From assembly GCA_015680685.1 (NCBI GenBank), contig MNCI01035006.1:708519-772518 (forward strand): DNA of 64,000 bases. Direction: 5' to 3'. Position numbers and translations under genes: made by a program. How positions within the stretch are numbered: position 1 is the stretch's first letter; the number at the start of each line of letters is the position of its first letter. The notes below the pieces were generated by a model. That model saw nothing but the letters and a program-made list of their open reading frames with translations. It had not been told where the DNA came from and did no database searches. Source of the stretch: Gnetum montanum (Eukaryota; Streptophyta; Gnetopsida; Gnetales; Gnetaceae). Shown here in pieces: positions 45,100-56,880 of the stretch.

Positions 45100-45566
45100 C
45101 AAATAGTAAAATTCAAATTGACATACTGTATAATGATGGAAAGATAATTAACTTTGGCAAAGTGGCAAAGTTGGTTAGTGAAATTGGTGGATATTTCAAA
45201 CTTTCTTTACACTATGAAAAGAGATGTGGAATGCTTAGGATTGCATCATTTCTCAATTCAAGACTTAAGTAGAGAAAACAAGTGAAGTGTTTAAGTATTA
45301 GGAAGAAGATGGTTCTTGGAGAAAGAGCAATAAGAAGGCCTTTTATTCCATATGTCATGAGATGTTGTCTAGAACATGTGTTGAGGGGCTATTGTAAGGA
45401 AATCATACATGGAGCATCAAGTGAAAGCCCTTTCCTAATTTGGATTTTAGATGAGTTTATATTTATCATTGGTGGACTTTCCATACATTCCAATGTTTGG
45501 GGAAGCTTCCATGAATGTAATACTCAAGCTGATGATCAAAGGGAATCTAGTAAAGATGATTCCTAG
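45100..45566 (+). pseudogene. Extra open frame between pol and 3' LTR of the Tat-like element
   Basis: The 94-codon frame from ATG 45282 (MKCLSIRKKMVLGERAIRR..) extends upstream in the same frame, past one TAG at about 45270, to near 45100 (FQQPNSKIQIDILYNDGKIIN). That gives about 155 codons with one or two stops. It holds a PFIPYVMRCCLEHVLRGYC segment and an acidic end (QADDQRESSKDDS). I do not recognise a family. It has no predicted long hydrophobic segment like an envelope protein. Large Tat-group elements often have poorly known ORFs in this interval. Confidence 0.4.
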
Positions 45567-45979
45567 GGAGCAGCTTTTATGTCTTGAGACATAGAAGCAT
45601 TTAATTTGGGAGAACCTAAAAAATTATCAGCTAAAGAGATTAATGCAAAGGAGAAAAAAATAGTTATGGAAGTGAAGACCAAGATGTGACTTCAACTAGG
45701 CAAGAAGAGGAAAGAAAAACATTCATCACAACTGAGATAACATATGAAAGAACTCTTAATATGAGAATCCCTAAGAGAGTTACTCTAACTATTCTCTTTC
45801 CAACTATAGAATAGTTTATATGATATTGAATTTGTATAGTTTCCTATGTTTTATTAGGAATGAGACTTTTTTTCTTCAAACCTTAAGTTTGATGAAAGTT
45901 TTCCTCAAAAACTATTTATATTTTTCTATGTAAAAAATAAGATGTTTTTAATAAAATTATTTTATCAACTAATGTGCAA
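45567..45979. other. Region before the 3' LTR of the Tat-like element
   Basis: This is probably the 3' untranslated part. No domain is recognised. It contains NAKEKKIVMEVKTKM-like coding traces in the frame of the previous entry, then AT-rich sequence. Confidence 0.35.
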
Positions 45980-46003
45980 AGCGGGGGGTGGGGGGTGAGG
46001 CGG
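45980..46003 (+). other. G-rich polypurine tract of the Tat-like element
   Basis: GCGGGGGGTGGGGGGTGAGG lies seven to ten bases before the 3' LTR start at 46011. It is the strongest G-run in the window and sits where the plus-strand primer is expected. Two runs of six G separated by T could also form a partial G-quadruplex, which is inference only. Confidence 0.7.
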
Positions 46004-46010
46004 TGACAAA

Positions 46011-48632
46011 TGTTGTCACATAAGATCATTTCTTGGAGCAATAGTAAAATATGCCTCTGGTTTAAAAAGAAAAATATTGAAGTTGATAATATTGGTGATA
46101 TACAAGTTTTGGTTATTCATAAAAAGGAGATTCTAATTATGTGATATGATAATACATTACTAAGATTAATTTTTTCTTTTAAAGAGAAGAATCAAAGGTT
46201 TTAAAAAGTTACTTTATCACAAAGGATAAATAGAAATCTAACATGTTAATACGTTATGTTCTGGAAGTTTAAAATTTTAGGAAATAGAGATTAAAATTTC
46301 TGATTAATTTATATAAAATATATCTTTGGGTGTTCTAATTTTTCCATTTGAATCTATTGTGTCCATAGGAATACCTAGGAGAGCTACAAAATTAAGAAAA
46401 ATTAACATTATGGTATTGAATTTATGGAGTGGCAAGTGCAAACTCTGTGGTGACTAGAAACCCAAGAAGAAGAGAAAACCATGATCTTTAACTAATTCCA
46501 TTTTAACACATTGACAACAAAGTTTCTTGTGGAAATACAAGAAAAACAAAATTCAGGCTCAAACTCAATTGCAATTGACATTAAAAAAAACCAAACAAAG
46601 CAAAGGCACAAACACAAAAAAAATGAAAAATAAAATATAATAATAATATTTACAAATAAGTTCAAAAATTTTAATAGTTGGAAGTGGAGTGCCAATTCCA
46701 TAGGAGCTCCCCTACTAGTGACAATACCACAGCCTCAACATCATTAAAAATTACAACATCAGTGACAATCCCTCTACACATGTTGCTTGAGCAAATTTGG
46801 CAACACAAAGGCTATGGAACCTCAGCTGCATCAACTCTATTAAAATCCTTTAGTGAATGGTAAGAATGAAATTTGACTATGATTGAATAATGAAGATAGG
46901 GTTTGCTTCCCCATTGCAAGGCTAAAATCTTAACCATAGCCCATAAAAAAAATCTTTTGCTATAGTAGTGGATTGACCCTGCCTCCAATGTAGGAAACCC
47001 ATTGTGGAGCTTCCAAAATGCTAAGCATCCACCATTGTTGAAGAGGAGGATCTGTTGTGCAAAGCTTGAGATATGGAGACATGGTTACACTAGAGAAATT
47101 TCTATTTCCACCCATATTCGATGACATTGTTCTTGATGTTATTTGTGGTTGCTAAAGGCTTGCACACACAAAAAAAAAATATCAAAGTGTTTGGATAGAT
47201 GCCATGGAGAAATCAACTCAATAAAAAAGTAGATGGATATTAAACAAAGAAAAAAATGCTAGTGCTTAGGGTTGCTAATTCAACCATATGTGAAAAGTAT
47301 AGAATATATAGGTAAGCAAAGTTATAACTATTGTTTTGATTTAAGAAAAGATATTATTATTCAATGGGATACTTGGCAAGAATTACTTTATTTTCTATGG
47401 GATTCCATGGAAGTTAAAACTTCCTATTATGGTTACAACTAAAACCTCCATGATTTTTTTTAGCTTTCGATTACCAAGAAGACACTTGCCAACCATGGCA
47501 TATATTTATTTTAACTTCTAGGGTGGTTATGATTTAATCCCCCTAGATATTTGTAATACTCATAACTTTTCATGATGTTTGTAACCATATAAAGCTACTA
47601 TAAAAAGGGCTTAAGGGTAGGATAAAGAAAAGGAAAGGAAGATTTGAAAAAGACATTTTAAGAATTCTTGTAAGATGACTTACTATTATAGTTTGTTTTT
47701 AAGCAATGTTAGACTCCTATTCAGATTTGCCATAGAAGAGCTTATGTTGTTGAAAAGCCTCAAGAGCAATTTAATAGTAACGTCTTAACGAAATTTCCTA
47801 TTTTGAGCATAGAGAATCTAGGAAAATCTTTGGTATTTTGATGAGACTAACATAGCTTCTTTATTTTTAAAGTTTATTGCCTTGGTATTTCAATCAAGAA
47901 ATTTTCAAATTTTTAAAAACTTTGTTGAATGCAATCTTTGACAATTATTAACTAGCCAAAATAGAGACTCATACTTTATAGTTTACGCAACAACTTTTGG
48001 TAGTATAATAAGTTTAACTTTATGAAATTGCTTGTTAAGCTTAGAAAGTTTGGAAAATTTGTAGTTATTAAATTAGGAATAGATTTATTACAAATTATTT
48101 TCTTGTATCAATTTATCTTGCTTAAATATTTGATATTTCACACAAATCTACTTTCTTTTCTTTCTCTTTCTAAGTTCATTGAATCTTGCTCTATTTCTAG
48201 TTTTCTTGTGGAACTTTCTCTCTAGGGAAAATTAGGAGTAGATTGGCAGAATTTTGCTCAAATATTTTTGTAAAATTTTATTTTTTCTAAGTAGGTATTA
48301 TAAGAACTATATAGACTAAGTTATTGAACAAAATATAAATATCTAAGAACTCATAGTGTTTCACAAAGTTAGTTGAATATCTTTTATGATAGCTATTTAT
48401 AGTTTAATACACAACCCAATCATTTCAAAATTTGCATCAAAAAACACATACTCATATCTAGTACATTTTATAACTATTGAGTTTATTTGGAGGTATTTGG
48501 GCCTTGGTGTTGCCAAAGACCAACAAGCACCTAATTCTTGTTTGACGAACACCTTCAATCCCATGACTTCCCAAGGTCATGAGACTGTGAGGCTTCTAAT
48601 GTTGGTGATGACATCCCAAATGGTCACCAACG
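46011..48632 (+). repeat. 3' LTR of the Tat-like element
   Basis: This 2,622-bp intact copy is collinear with 20537-22369 plus 33988-34932. It lacks about 115 bp present at 22250-22365. It ends ACCAACG (A decayed to G) and is followed by the duplicated CTTCT. Short open frames inside (46678-46863, 48022-48225, 48386-48676) are incidental. Confidence 0.92.
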
Positions 48633-48637
48633 CTTCT

Positions 48638-49741
48638 ATCATTTATACTACTAATAGATTTATACTACTAATATGAGACTTTGATCTCTATACTTGATCT
48701 GGGTATGACATTATAGACTTATTATGATGCAAAATCTGATGGGTTTCAAGAATGCATATCTATAAAGAAAAGATAACCCAAGAAAGGAATTTCAAGAAGT
48801 AAATGCATTGTAAATGTTGAAAGCACTTATGCAGGGGAAGCCTATACCTCATCAATAATCATTATCTTTTGGGCCATCAATTTAGGGGGAGTCTACTAGG
48901 AATCTTAACAAAAGAAACTCAAGTTGTAAGACTTCCACATCTAGCACCTAAAAATGAGCAAGAAAATGTTTATTCATATTGAAATTTGGTATATTTTCTA
49001 AGGTAAAAATGCAAGCTAATTTTGGTCAATTTTTTTCTTTTACCTAAAGATGGGCTTTATTGATGCAAACTCTTATAATTAATATGGTTGTATCAATTTT
49101 CTTTATGAGTAATGTATTAAGGATATGATTGATTATGCCTAATTTTTTATTTTGCTTAGATTTTGCCATTTGAACTTTTTATATTATATCTAAGGTCTTT
49201 AAAGAAAAATGTGCTAGTTATCTCAATTTGATAATGGGATATTCTTACAGTATCTTTTTGATGATGTCTAAAAAGAAGGAGAATGTATTATTCATGAGAT
49301 AATGTATTGTGATATACTATTCTTGAAAGCATTTATGGTATATACCACTTGTAAGATTTCATATATATTTTCTCAGTAAATAATAATTTTGGTACTAATG
49401 GCTTATGGCTAATGGAATATATGATATTATTTTAAAGATAAGATAACTAATCTTTAATGCTCAACCTTTGATCCTGAATGATAATTTTATAAACTTTTGC
49501 AAGGCTTTACTTATGTCTCTTTGTGTTTAATGGTCATGTGATGTGATGTACTTTATAGGTATGGGAATATTCATGTTGAAGGATGTATACCTTTTATTAG
49601 CTATTTATATTTGTATCATCCTTAGCTAGATATATATTTACAAATATGTGTTCATTTAATTACTTAATCATATGATATTATGTATTATGCTAACCCATTT
49701 TCTTAAGTTTTGGACATCACCAAAAATAGTGATATTATTAA
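48638..49741. other. Unassigned AT-rich stretch right of the Tat-like insertion
   Basis: It was contiguous with 19811-20536 before insertion. No domain is recognised. Purine-rich runs (TTTAGGGGGAGTC near 48887, GAAGGAGAATGTATT near 49277) hint at degraded retroelement ends. The start of the next LTR is preceded by the purine tract near 49765. Confidence 0.4.
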
Positions 49742-50838
49742 TCTTTTGGTATGTCAAAACCTTTAAAAATGGAGAATGTAGAATTATGTTAATAATCTTG
49801 TAGGGCTAAGCTGACAAGCTAATCAAAATGACAAAATGAGTGCTAGAACAATGAAACAAGAGCCCAATTGGAATAAAAAAATGAGAGTTGGGATGACAAA
49901 TTGAGAGTTGGGATGACAAGATGAGAGTTGGGGTGCAAATGAAATCTACAAGCCAAATGAATATGTTTCAAGGTCTGCCAAGGTATCAAAGTGTCAAAGT
50001 AATGCTTCAAAGTTCAATGTCCAATTTCAAGACATATTTCATAAATAAATAGTAGATGTCCTAATTTCTATTGGGATGTTCTAGCTAAGACGATCCAAGG
50101 GAGATGTCTATATTTCCAAATAGACATCCCACCAAAATTACAGAAATTTTCAAATAGACATTCCAACCTTGAATGGGACATCTCGATTAGCAATTTCCTT
50201 GCCATTACATGAATTTTGAGAACTTTTTGAAAACTAGAACACTATAAAACAAGCAGAATTCTTGGAAAACATACAAGCATTGTTCATTGGAATATCAATC
50301 ATTATTTACATCAAGTGTTTTAGCTTTTTTCCTCATTTTTCTTATCTTTTGTAATTTATAGTATGTATTGAGAGATTCATTAAAAGGATTTTATAAATTG
50401 AGTTACATTTTCTCCTTGATTCTTTTCTTTCATTTGTAGATCTGTGAGGTTGATGTGCTTCTTGCAGGAAGGCATCTTCATTGAACTTGTTGGGACCTTG
50501 TGGGGTTGTGTGTGTTTGTAGTGATGAAACACTCTAGTGTAGAGCTCACATTTTGTAAAGGTTATGGGATCCTTTAAATCATACTTTTAGCTTTTTGGGA
50601 CCTTGTAGGGTTAAGTGTTTTTCTAGTGAAAAAACACTCAAAGTAGAGCTCAAACTTTATAAAGGTTATGATATTCTTGAAATCACATTGTTCTAAGGAA
50701 CAAAGTCTGGAGATGCACAAGGATTCTACCCTTCGAGTTTGGAATTACCCAAGTTGGGAAACCACATAACAATTGGTGTGTAGTTCTAGTAGTCTTGTTT
50801 ATGTAATTAAGGAAGGTATTCAACCCTCTTTCTAAGTT
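49742..50838 (+). repeat. Copia-type LTR, family copy B
   Basis: This is the longer relative of 13176-13937. The LTR proper starts at 49777 (TGTAGAATTATG) after an AAAATGGAGAA purine tract. Three near-identical 20-bp units of GAGAGTTGGGATGACAAAT lie at about 49887-49945. The right end, near GGTATTCAACCCTC (about 50815-50838), is placed by resemblance to copia LTR tails and is uncertain. It includes duplicated GTAGAGCTCA..TTTATAAAGGTTATG blocks near 50550 and 50650. Confidence 0.55.
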
Positions 50839-50839
50839 A

Positions 50840-51497
50840 TTGATCCTCATGAATAAAATAAGTACTAAAGTAGATATAAATGTATGTCCTAGTGCAAATG
50901 ATAAGCATTCTTGTTTAAATAGTGTTAAAGAAGTTTCTCAACTTGGTGGAGGGAGAGTAGATGAAGATGAAGAAAATTATAATTATGGGAGTGTGAGAAC
51001 ACATCATCCTAGGGTTCTAGAAGGAGGGAATTCAAAATATTATGTTAGAACTCTAAGAGCTTCATCACAAACATGTTCTTCTTTTTGTGAAAAATTGGAT
51101 GATGAAGATGAAGAAAGACTTACCAAAGCCTTCAAATATGTTGCAAGAATTCCTTAGGTGGAATTGAAGACTTTAAATGGTGTATATGACACAAATTCTT
51201 TTACAAGTTGACTAAAGGCACTTGAAAAGCATTTTGAGCTTTAGAAGATATCAAATGATTCAAGACTATCAATTGCTAAAACTAGACTAGAAGGTATGAG
51301 TTTGACTTGATGGATAAAAGAGCACCAAAGTTATGTAAAACAATGATCAACCCATCAAGAATTGATATTTGATGAAATATTATTTAAAATAAAATTTGAA
51401 CAATATCAGTAGAGATAATAGAAAATCATAAATCTTAAATTTCTTAGATAGGATGACAAAGATGCCAAGAAATTTTATATTGAATATAGAAACTATT
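50840..51497 (+). pseudogene. Chromovirus-type gag fragment (older copy)
   Basis: The 105-codon open frame (50840-51157) is acidic in part (GGGRVDEDEENY, EKLDDEDEERL). It continues past a stop into VELKTLNGVYDTNSFTS, LKALEKHFEL, ISNDSRLSIAKTRLEGMSLT and KFYIEYRNYLMR. This parallels VEVKSFNGMEGTESFLSWMK..YFELEDV in the gag at 53.1 kb, so it is a gag of the same broad family. It is cut at 51497 by the 5' LTR of the younger chromovirus. Confidence 0.65.
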
Positions 51498-52333
51498 TGA
51501 TGAGGACATCACCCAACCCATGTCTATACCACAATATGTTTGTGCATAGATGTTTGTGTGTTTTTTTGTTTATCTTTTAGTGTTGTTTTCTTGATGATGA
51601 TATTAGGGTAATTTGACATGTTTGGGAGTCTTTTGGGATAATTTTGATGACTTTAGGGTGTTCCTAGGGCTATGAGGACTTGTTGGAAGGTGTCCAGAGG
51701 TTCCAAGCCTCAAAAAAAGAAGCTTTAACTTTGACCTTGGTAGGAAAGACTTCTTCACTGATAATTAGAAATCGTCACTACATATTAGATATCTTCTACA
51801 CCTTAAATAATTCTTCTCTAATAACTTCTGCATTTAGAAAGATATGTCTCCTATTTCCCCAAGATGTCTTCTCTAACAACCTCTGCACTCAGGAAAGACA
51901 TCTCATATTTCTTGAAGATGTCTCCTTTGGGCTTTAAAAAACATTAACTTGAATGATCAATTGGAGGGAAGATGACGAGATTAGGGGGAAAAGGTATAAA
52001 TAGATTTCTTGGGCCTCTATGTTGATGAAGAGAGTTTGAAGAGAGTATTGAAAGAGAAGAAGAGAGTGTAAGGAGTTGGGAGAAGAGTAGAGAGAGATAA
52101 TGTCTTGGCATGGTGTCTTGATAATCATCCATATGAGCATGTGTTTTCTTTGATTGATTGTGTGAGAGTTGGATTGAATCTATTGTCTATCCATGGGAAT
52201 TTTTGCTTCTTTCTACTGATGATTTCTTCATTTGAGAAAGAATAAATCTTTCATTTTCTTTTCTTATTCAAATTTTTTGTTTTTGTAACATTGAGAGAGC
52301 TTGGATTGTGGAATCCATGGGAGCTTCTCATCA
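51498..52333 (+). repeat. 5' LTR of the younger chromovirus
   Basis: TGATGAGGACATC to CTTCTCATCA. The U3 part has many GATGTCT/GACATCT words (about 51690-51930). A likely TATA box lies at 51994-52000 (TATAAAT), and the R-U5 part has the AAGAAGAGAGTGTAAGGAG purine stretch. Confidence 0.85.
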
Positions 52334-52336
52334 AGT

Positions 52337-52348
52337 TAGTATTAGAGC
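52337..52348 (+). other. Initiator-Met-type primer site
   Basis: TAGTATTAGAGC, three bases after the LTR end, matches TGGTATCAGAGC at ten of twelve positions, with both differences transitions. Confidence 0.75.
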
Positions 52349-52664
52349 AGCTTGGAATTGAAGAAAATTGTATTCAAGTGGATAATTCTAATCTTAATTA
52401 TAAACAATCACTCCAAATTCTTAAGCTTTGATGAATTCTCTCTTACTACTTGTTCTATTCATCCTAATGGTTTAAAATTTCCATTTGATTCCTAAGTTTA
52501 TAATATCTTTTAATAATTGGAACATAATTATGTAGTTGGACACCCATTGGCTTGTAATAGCTAGGGTTTAAAGATCTTCTACTCATTTATTTTAACATTT
52601 GAGAAATTCTTGTCTCATTCCTTGAGAAAGTTTGAAACTTTTAATTTTTTTCTTGTAGAAGTTT

Positions 52665-53900
52665 TTGAAAAATTCTTTTAGATCAATTTTCATTGTGCCT
52701 CCAAAGAAGAAAACTATTCAAGATTTGTTAAGAGACATAGATTATATGAGAAATTCTCTCAAGCTCATTATTGAGAAACTTGAAAAGCTTAAAGAGAAAA
52801 AAGGAATTGGTTCTTTACCAAAAGCATCCAAGAAAGGGTACAAGTCATGCAATTCTTCACCAAGGCATTCTTGAAGACATTCCTCAATTCCATCCCTTGA
52901 AGATGATATTCCTTTTTAAGATGAATATTTTGGAGAAGGAGAAGCTCAAGATGATGTTTTTCTTCATACTCCTAGTGTTGAAAATAAGTATCAAGACTTC
53001 AATTTTCCTAGGAAATTGAAAAAGAAACTTCTTCCTAAGCCTCAAAGGAACCAAGGTGAAGGAATTGAAGTCACTCTTGCAAAAGCATGTAGACATTTTT
53101 CAAGGATGCCTCATGTTGAAGTAAAATCATTCAATGGCATGGAAGGAACTGAATCTTTTCTCTCTTGGATGAAAATGATTAACAGGTACTTTGAACTTGA
53201 AGATGTAGAAAATCATCAAAAGGTGTCTTTTGATGAAACCAAATTGGAAGACATAGCACTTGTATGATGGGAGAAGGAAATTCATTCTTCGAAGGTGAAT
53301 AATGGTACTCCTATCAAGGATTGGTCTTTAATACAATTCATGCTAAAGAAAAACTTTGACAAGACTCATCATAGATAAGAGGACATGCAAAAATTGAAGT
53401 ATATAAGACAAGGTGAGAAGAGTGTGAAGGACAACTACATGGATTTTTGTAAGTCTTTCTAGCTTGCAAAGTTCATTGGAATGATTATGAACAAGAATAT
53501 AACTTTGAAGAAGACTTAATAAGGGAGTATCAACAAAAGCTAACCTTATATGAGCCTTAAAAATTGAATGAGGCTTTTGAATTGGCTCTTAAGGTTGAGA
53601 AGAAACTCCAAGGATACAATAGAGGTTCCAAAATTTCTAAAGGTAAGGACTCCAAAGCTTCTAATGTGAGAAAGGAGCTATGAAGAAGGGAAATGCCAAA
53701 GAAGGCACAAAGGAGAAGCAAGAGAAGTTCAAGGAGGATCAAGATTCCATGAAAGACTACTCCAACAATGGAAAGGATCAAGAAAATGGCTATGTATCTA
53801 GAATTAAATGCTTTAATTGTGGTGCAAAGGGGCACAAACAATGGGAGTGCAAAAAGCCAATGATCTTCAAAGGTAAGAAACTTCAAACCTTGGAAAAGTA
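52665..53900 (+). pseudogene. Chromovirus gag with CCHC zinc knuckle
   Basis: It begins with a Lys-rich coiled segment (LLRDIDYMRNSLKLIIEKLEKLKEKK). The capsid region follows: VEVKSFNGMEGTESFLSWMKMINRYFEL (53121-53203), LEDIALV.WEKEI, WSLIQFMLKKNF, KLKYIRQGEKSVKDNYMDF. The zinc knuckle CFNCGAKGHKQWECKK at 53809-53860 has all four ligands intact. It would package RNA. Stops or shifts occur near 52872, 53267, 53380, 53460 and 53515. Confidence 0.85.
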
Positions 53901-54045
53901 AGAATCCTCTAATGAAGGTAATCCTCATGCACCAATGATTGAAAATATCACTAAAATTAATTCTTATACTTTTATGGGGAATGTTAATGCCAATGAAGAT
54001 CCTAGAAGAAAGATACTCTTTAGGATTGGAGCTAGGTGTCTAGAT

Positions 54046-54357
54046 AGTGGTGGATAAATACACATTTTAATTGATGGTGGAGCTCAAGAAAATGTGATTT
54101 CTTCACAGGCTATTTCTAAGCTAGGTTTGAAGACATTTCCACATCCTAGGTCCTGTAGAGTACATTGGCTATCTAAATATCATTTCCAAGAAGTTAAGGA
54201 GAAATGTAGTTTATCTTTTAGAATCGATTCTTTTAAAGATAAGGTACATTGTGACATCCTCCCTATTGATTATGCTAATGTTATTTTGGATGGAAGAAAT
54301 GTTTGGTTTATTATAAGAGAAGATGGGATACATGAACTAATTCCTATGACTAGGTAG
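54046..54357 (+). pseudogene. Chromovirus protease
   Basis: HILIDGGAQENVISSQAISKLGL holds the active site as D-G-G instead of D-[ST]-G. VKEKCSLSFRIDSFKDKVHCD and ILDGRNVWF (normally LGRPWL-like) complete the domain. The open frame 54094-54357 ends at the usual spot before RT. Confidence 0.8.
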
Positions 54358-54559
54358 TAGCATAAGAAAAATATCCCTATTAATGCTTCATTAATCTTAC
54401 TTAGTGAGCAAGAGTACCTACAAGCACATGAAGAGGATGGACATGGTTGTGTCATTATGTCAACACTTTCAACAAGTGACAAGGATCATAGAAACGAACT
54501 TCCTCTAGCTGCAACCTTTGGCATTGGAATTTACTAATGTTTTCAAGGAATAATTGGAA

Positions 54560-55860
54560 GGAATTCCACCAATGAGATTCATCCAACATAAAATAGACTT
54601 CATACTGGGAGCTACAATTCCAAATAAAAGAGCTTATTGCATGACTCTAAATTAGAGAGAAGAATTGAGAAAGCAAGTAAGTGAATTACTATCTAATGAT
54701 TTTATTAAGGAATCCATCTCTCCTTGTGTTGTTCTAGCTATGTTAGTTCCCAAGAAGGACACTAATGAATTAAGGATCTGCATAGATTCTAGGGTTGTTA
54801 ATAGGATTACTATTAAGTATAGATTTCCTATTCCTAGGATGGATGACATTCTTGATGTGCTTGACATTGCTGAGATTTTTTCTAAAATTGATTTAAAAAG
54901 TGCTTATCATCAAATATGGATTATACTAAAAGATGAATGGAAAACAACCTTTAAAACACCAAATGACTTGTATTAGTGGTTAGTCATGCCCTTTTGGCTA
55001 ACCAACAACCCAGACACATTTATAAGGCTCATGCATGAAGTTCTAAAGGATTTTATTGGTAAATGTTGTATTTTTTTCTTTGATGACATTCTTATTTATA
55101 GTTCTAAGGAAGAGAGTGATGTACATCATTTGAAGATGATATGCTCCAAGTTACAAGAGCCAAAGTTGATGATTAATACCAAGAAATGCCACTTAACGAA
55201 GAAAGAAAATTTCTACATAGGTCATGTTGTCTCCAAGAACCAAGTCAAGATGGAACCAAGTAAGATAAAGGCAATTAAGGAATGGCTTTCACCTAATCAT
55301 GTGGGGGAGATGATACCTTTTCTTAGTTTCAATGACTTTTACTAGAGGTTTATTAAGAATTTTAGTTCCATTGTATGACCTATGCTCTCTTGTTTGAAGA
55401 AAAATTCAGCATTTGTATGGGATAATGAGAAAGAAAAATCCTTTCAAGCATTGAAAGAGAAAATTTTTAATGCTCCAATTTTGGTAATTCTAAACTTCTC
55501 AAAACTATTTGAAGTGGAAGTAGATGCAAGTGGGCTTGCTATTGGACATGTGCTTTATCAAGATAGTAAGCTAATTGCATTATTTTATAAAAAATTAAAT
55601 GAATCTAGACAAAATTATAGTGTATATGAATAGGAGTTATATGTTATACTTTAAGCCATTAAACATTGACGACATTACTTGCTAGGATTAGAGGTTTTTT
55701 TAATTTACTGATCATAGAGAACTTTAATTTTTGAATTCTCAAAAGAAATTGAGTGCCAAGTATAGGAAATGGATAGAGAAATTGTAAGAATTTCATTTTG
55801 TTTTGAAACATAGGGATGGGAAGTCTAATGTTGTGGTTGATGCTTTTTCTAGAGTTCATT
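54560..55860 (+). pseudogene. Chromovirus reverse transcriptase and RNase H
   Basis: RT motifs: RKQVSELLSNDFIKESISPCVV (54668), VPKKDTNELRICIDSRVVNRIT (54747-54812), KIDLKSAYHQIWI (54885-54925), MPFWLTNNPDTFIRLM (54986-55033) and FFFDDILIYSS (55072-55104; Tyr of YxDD replaced by Phe). RNase H: FEVEVDASGLAIGHVLYQD (55508-55564) and FYKKLNESRQNYSVYE. A frameshift near 55700 precedes the HRDGKSNVVVDAFSRV tail (55806). Four or five stops and one shift occur over 1.3 kb, fewer than in the Athila-like copies. Confidence 0.88.
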
Positions 55861-56880
55861 TTGTTTCTTCTAATGTGAAAGTTCAAGGATTTGAGTCTTT
55901 TGCTTCATTATATCATAATGATAAGGATTTTGATGCAATTTGGAAAGAGTTATCTTCCCCCTTATTAGGAAGGACTGATCAATGGAAAGCTTATCATGTG
56001 AATAATGGGATTTTGTTTAAGGATGGAAAAATTTGTGTTCCAAAGTATGATTTTAGATACAAACTCCTTGAAGAGAAATACCAAAGTGACATGGTTACAC
56101 ATATGGATAAGACCAAGACATTGGAATTGGTGAGAAAAAATTACTTTTGTCTAGGTATGTATAGTGATGTGGTTAAATTTGTAAAAAAATGTTATACTTG
56201 TCGAAAGTTCAGAGGAAAAGGTCTAGATGATTATTATTGACCTTTTCCAATCCCAAATGCTCCTTGGGAAAGTGTTTCCTTGTACTTTGTTTGTGGTATT
56301 CCTAAGATAAAATCTAATCATGATTCTATACATGTTGTAGTAGATAGATTTACCAAGATGGATCATTTGATTCCATATAAGAAAAATAGTGATGCTTCCC
56401 ATGTTGCACATTGATTCTTTTAGCATGTTGTTAGGCTACATTGCATTTTGGTAAACATTGTAAGTGATAGGGATGTCAAGTTTAGTAGTAATTTTTGGAG
56501 ATCACTTTGGAAATTACTTGGAACCAAGTTGTCTTTTTCCATAGCCTATCACCCCCAAAATGATGGGCAAATTGAAGTTGTCAATAGGTCTCTATTGAAG
56601 ATCTTGAGTTATTTATGTGAGGATCAACCTAAAAGGTGGGAAAACATGTTGGTCCATGTTGAATTCTCATATAATAATGCTTATCATGCTAACATTGGTA
56701 AGATTTCCTTTATGGAAAATAATGGGTTTTCACCAAGAATGGTTGATGATTTAAGGGAACTTGAAGATTGTTCCTCTTTGAGTTTAGACTTTGTTGAGAA
56801 AATAAGAGATTTGCATCAATAAGTTAAATCTCACTTGGAGAAAAAGAAAAATATTATCTTCCAAGGTTAATGAGGTTAAG
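55861..56880 (+). pseudogene. Chromovirus integrase
   Basis: The N-terminal region is open (55803-56240). In the zinc-binding part, MVTHMDKTKTLELVRKNYFCLGM and CYTCRKFRGKG supply H-H-C-C. The core shows SDRDVKFSSNFWRSLWKLLGTKLSFS (56463-56540, Asp) and YHPQNDGQIEVVNRSLLKIL (56551-56610, Glu). WENMLVHVEFSYNNAYHANIGKISF follows, typical of chromovirus integrases. The first catalytic-Asp segment (about 56275-56400) is broken by stops. The frame 56448-56822 is fully open. Confidence 0.87.

Larger units (their letters stand above)
20537..48632 (+). mobile_element. Tat-like Ty3/gypsy retrotransposon with large LTRs, carrying three nested insertions
   Basis: The two LTRs both start TGTTGTCACATAAG (20537 and 46011) and end ACCAACA (34932) or ACCAACG (48632). 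They are flanked by a perfect 5-bp duplication, CTTCT (20532-20536 and 48633-48637). Between them are gag, protease, an additional RNase H, RT, RNase H and integrase in order. The 5' LTR is split by a copia element (22370-33987), and another LTR element (34985-39071) sits 52 bp past the LTR end. Without insertions the element would be about 12.4 kb. The LTRs differ at roughly one base in nine by eye, so it is old. Confidence 0.9.

Noticed and set aside
45282-45566. Envelope-like gene of the Tat-like element
   Set aside because: No signal peptide or long transmembrane segment is visible, so an envelope call cannot be supported. It is kept as an unidentified frame.
13211-50838. One giant retrotransposon bounded by the two related copia-type LTRs
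   Set aside because: Both LTR copies are preceded by the same pre-LTR purine tract, and no primer site follows the left one, so they are not a 5'/3' pair.
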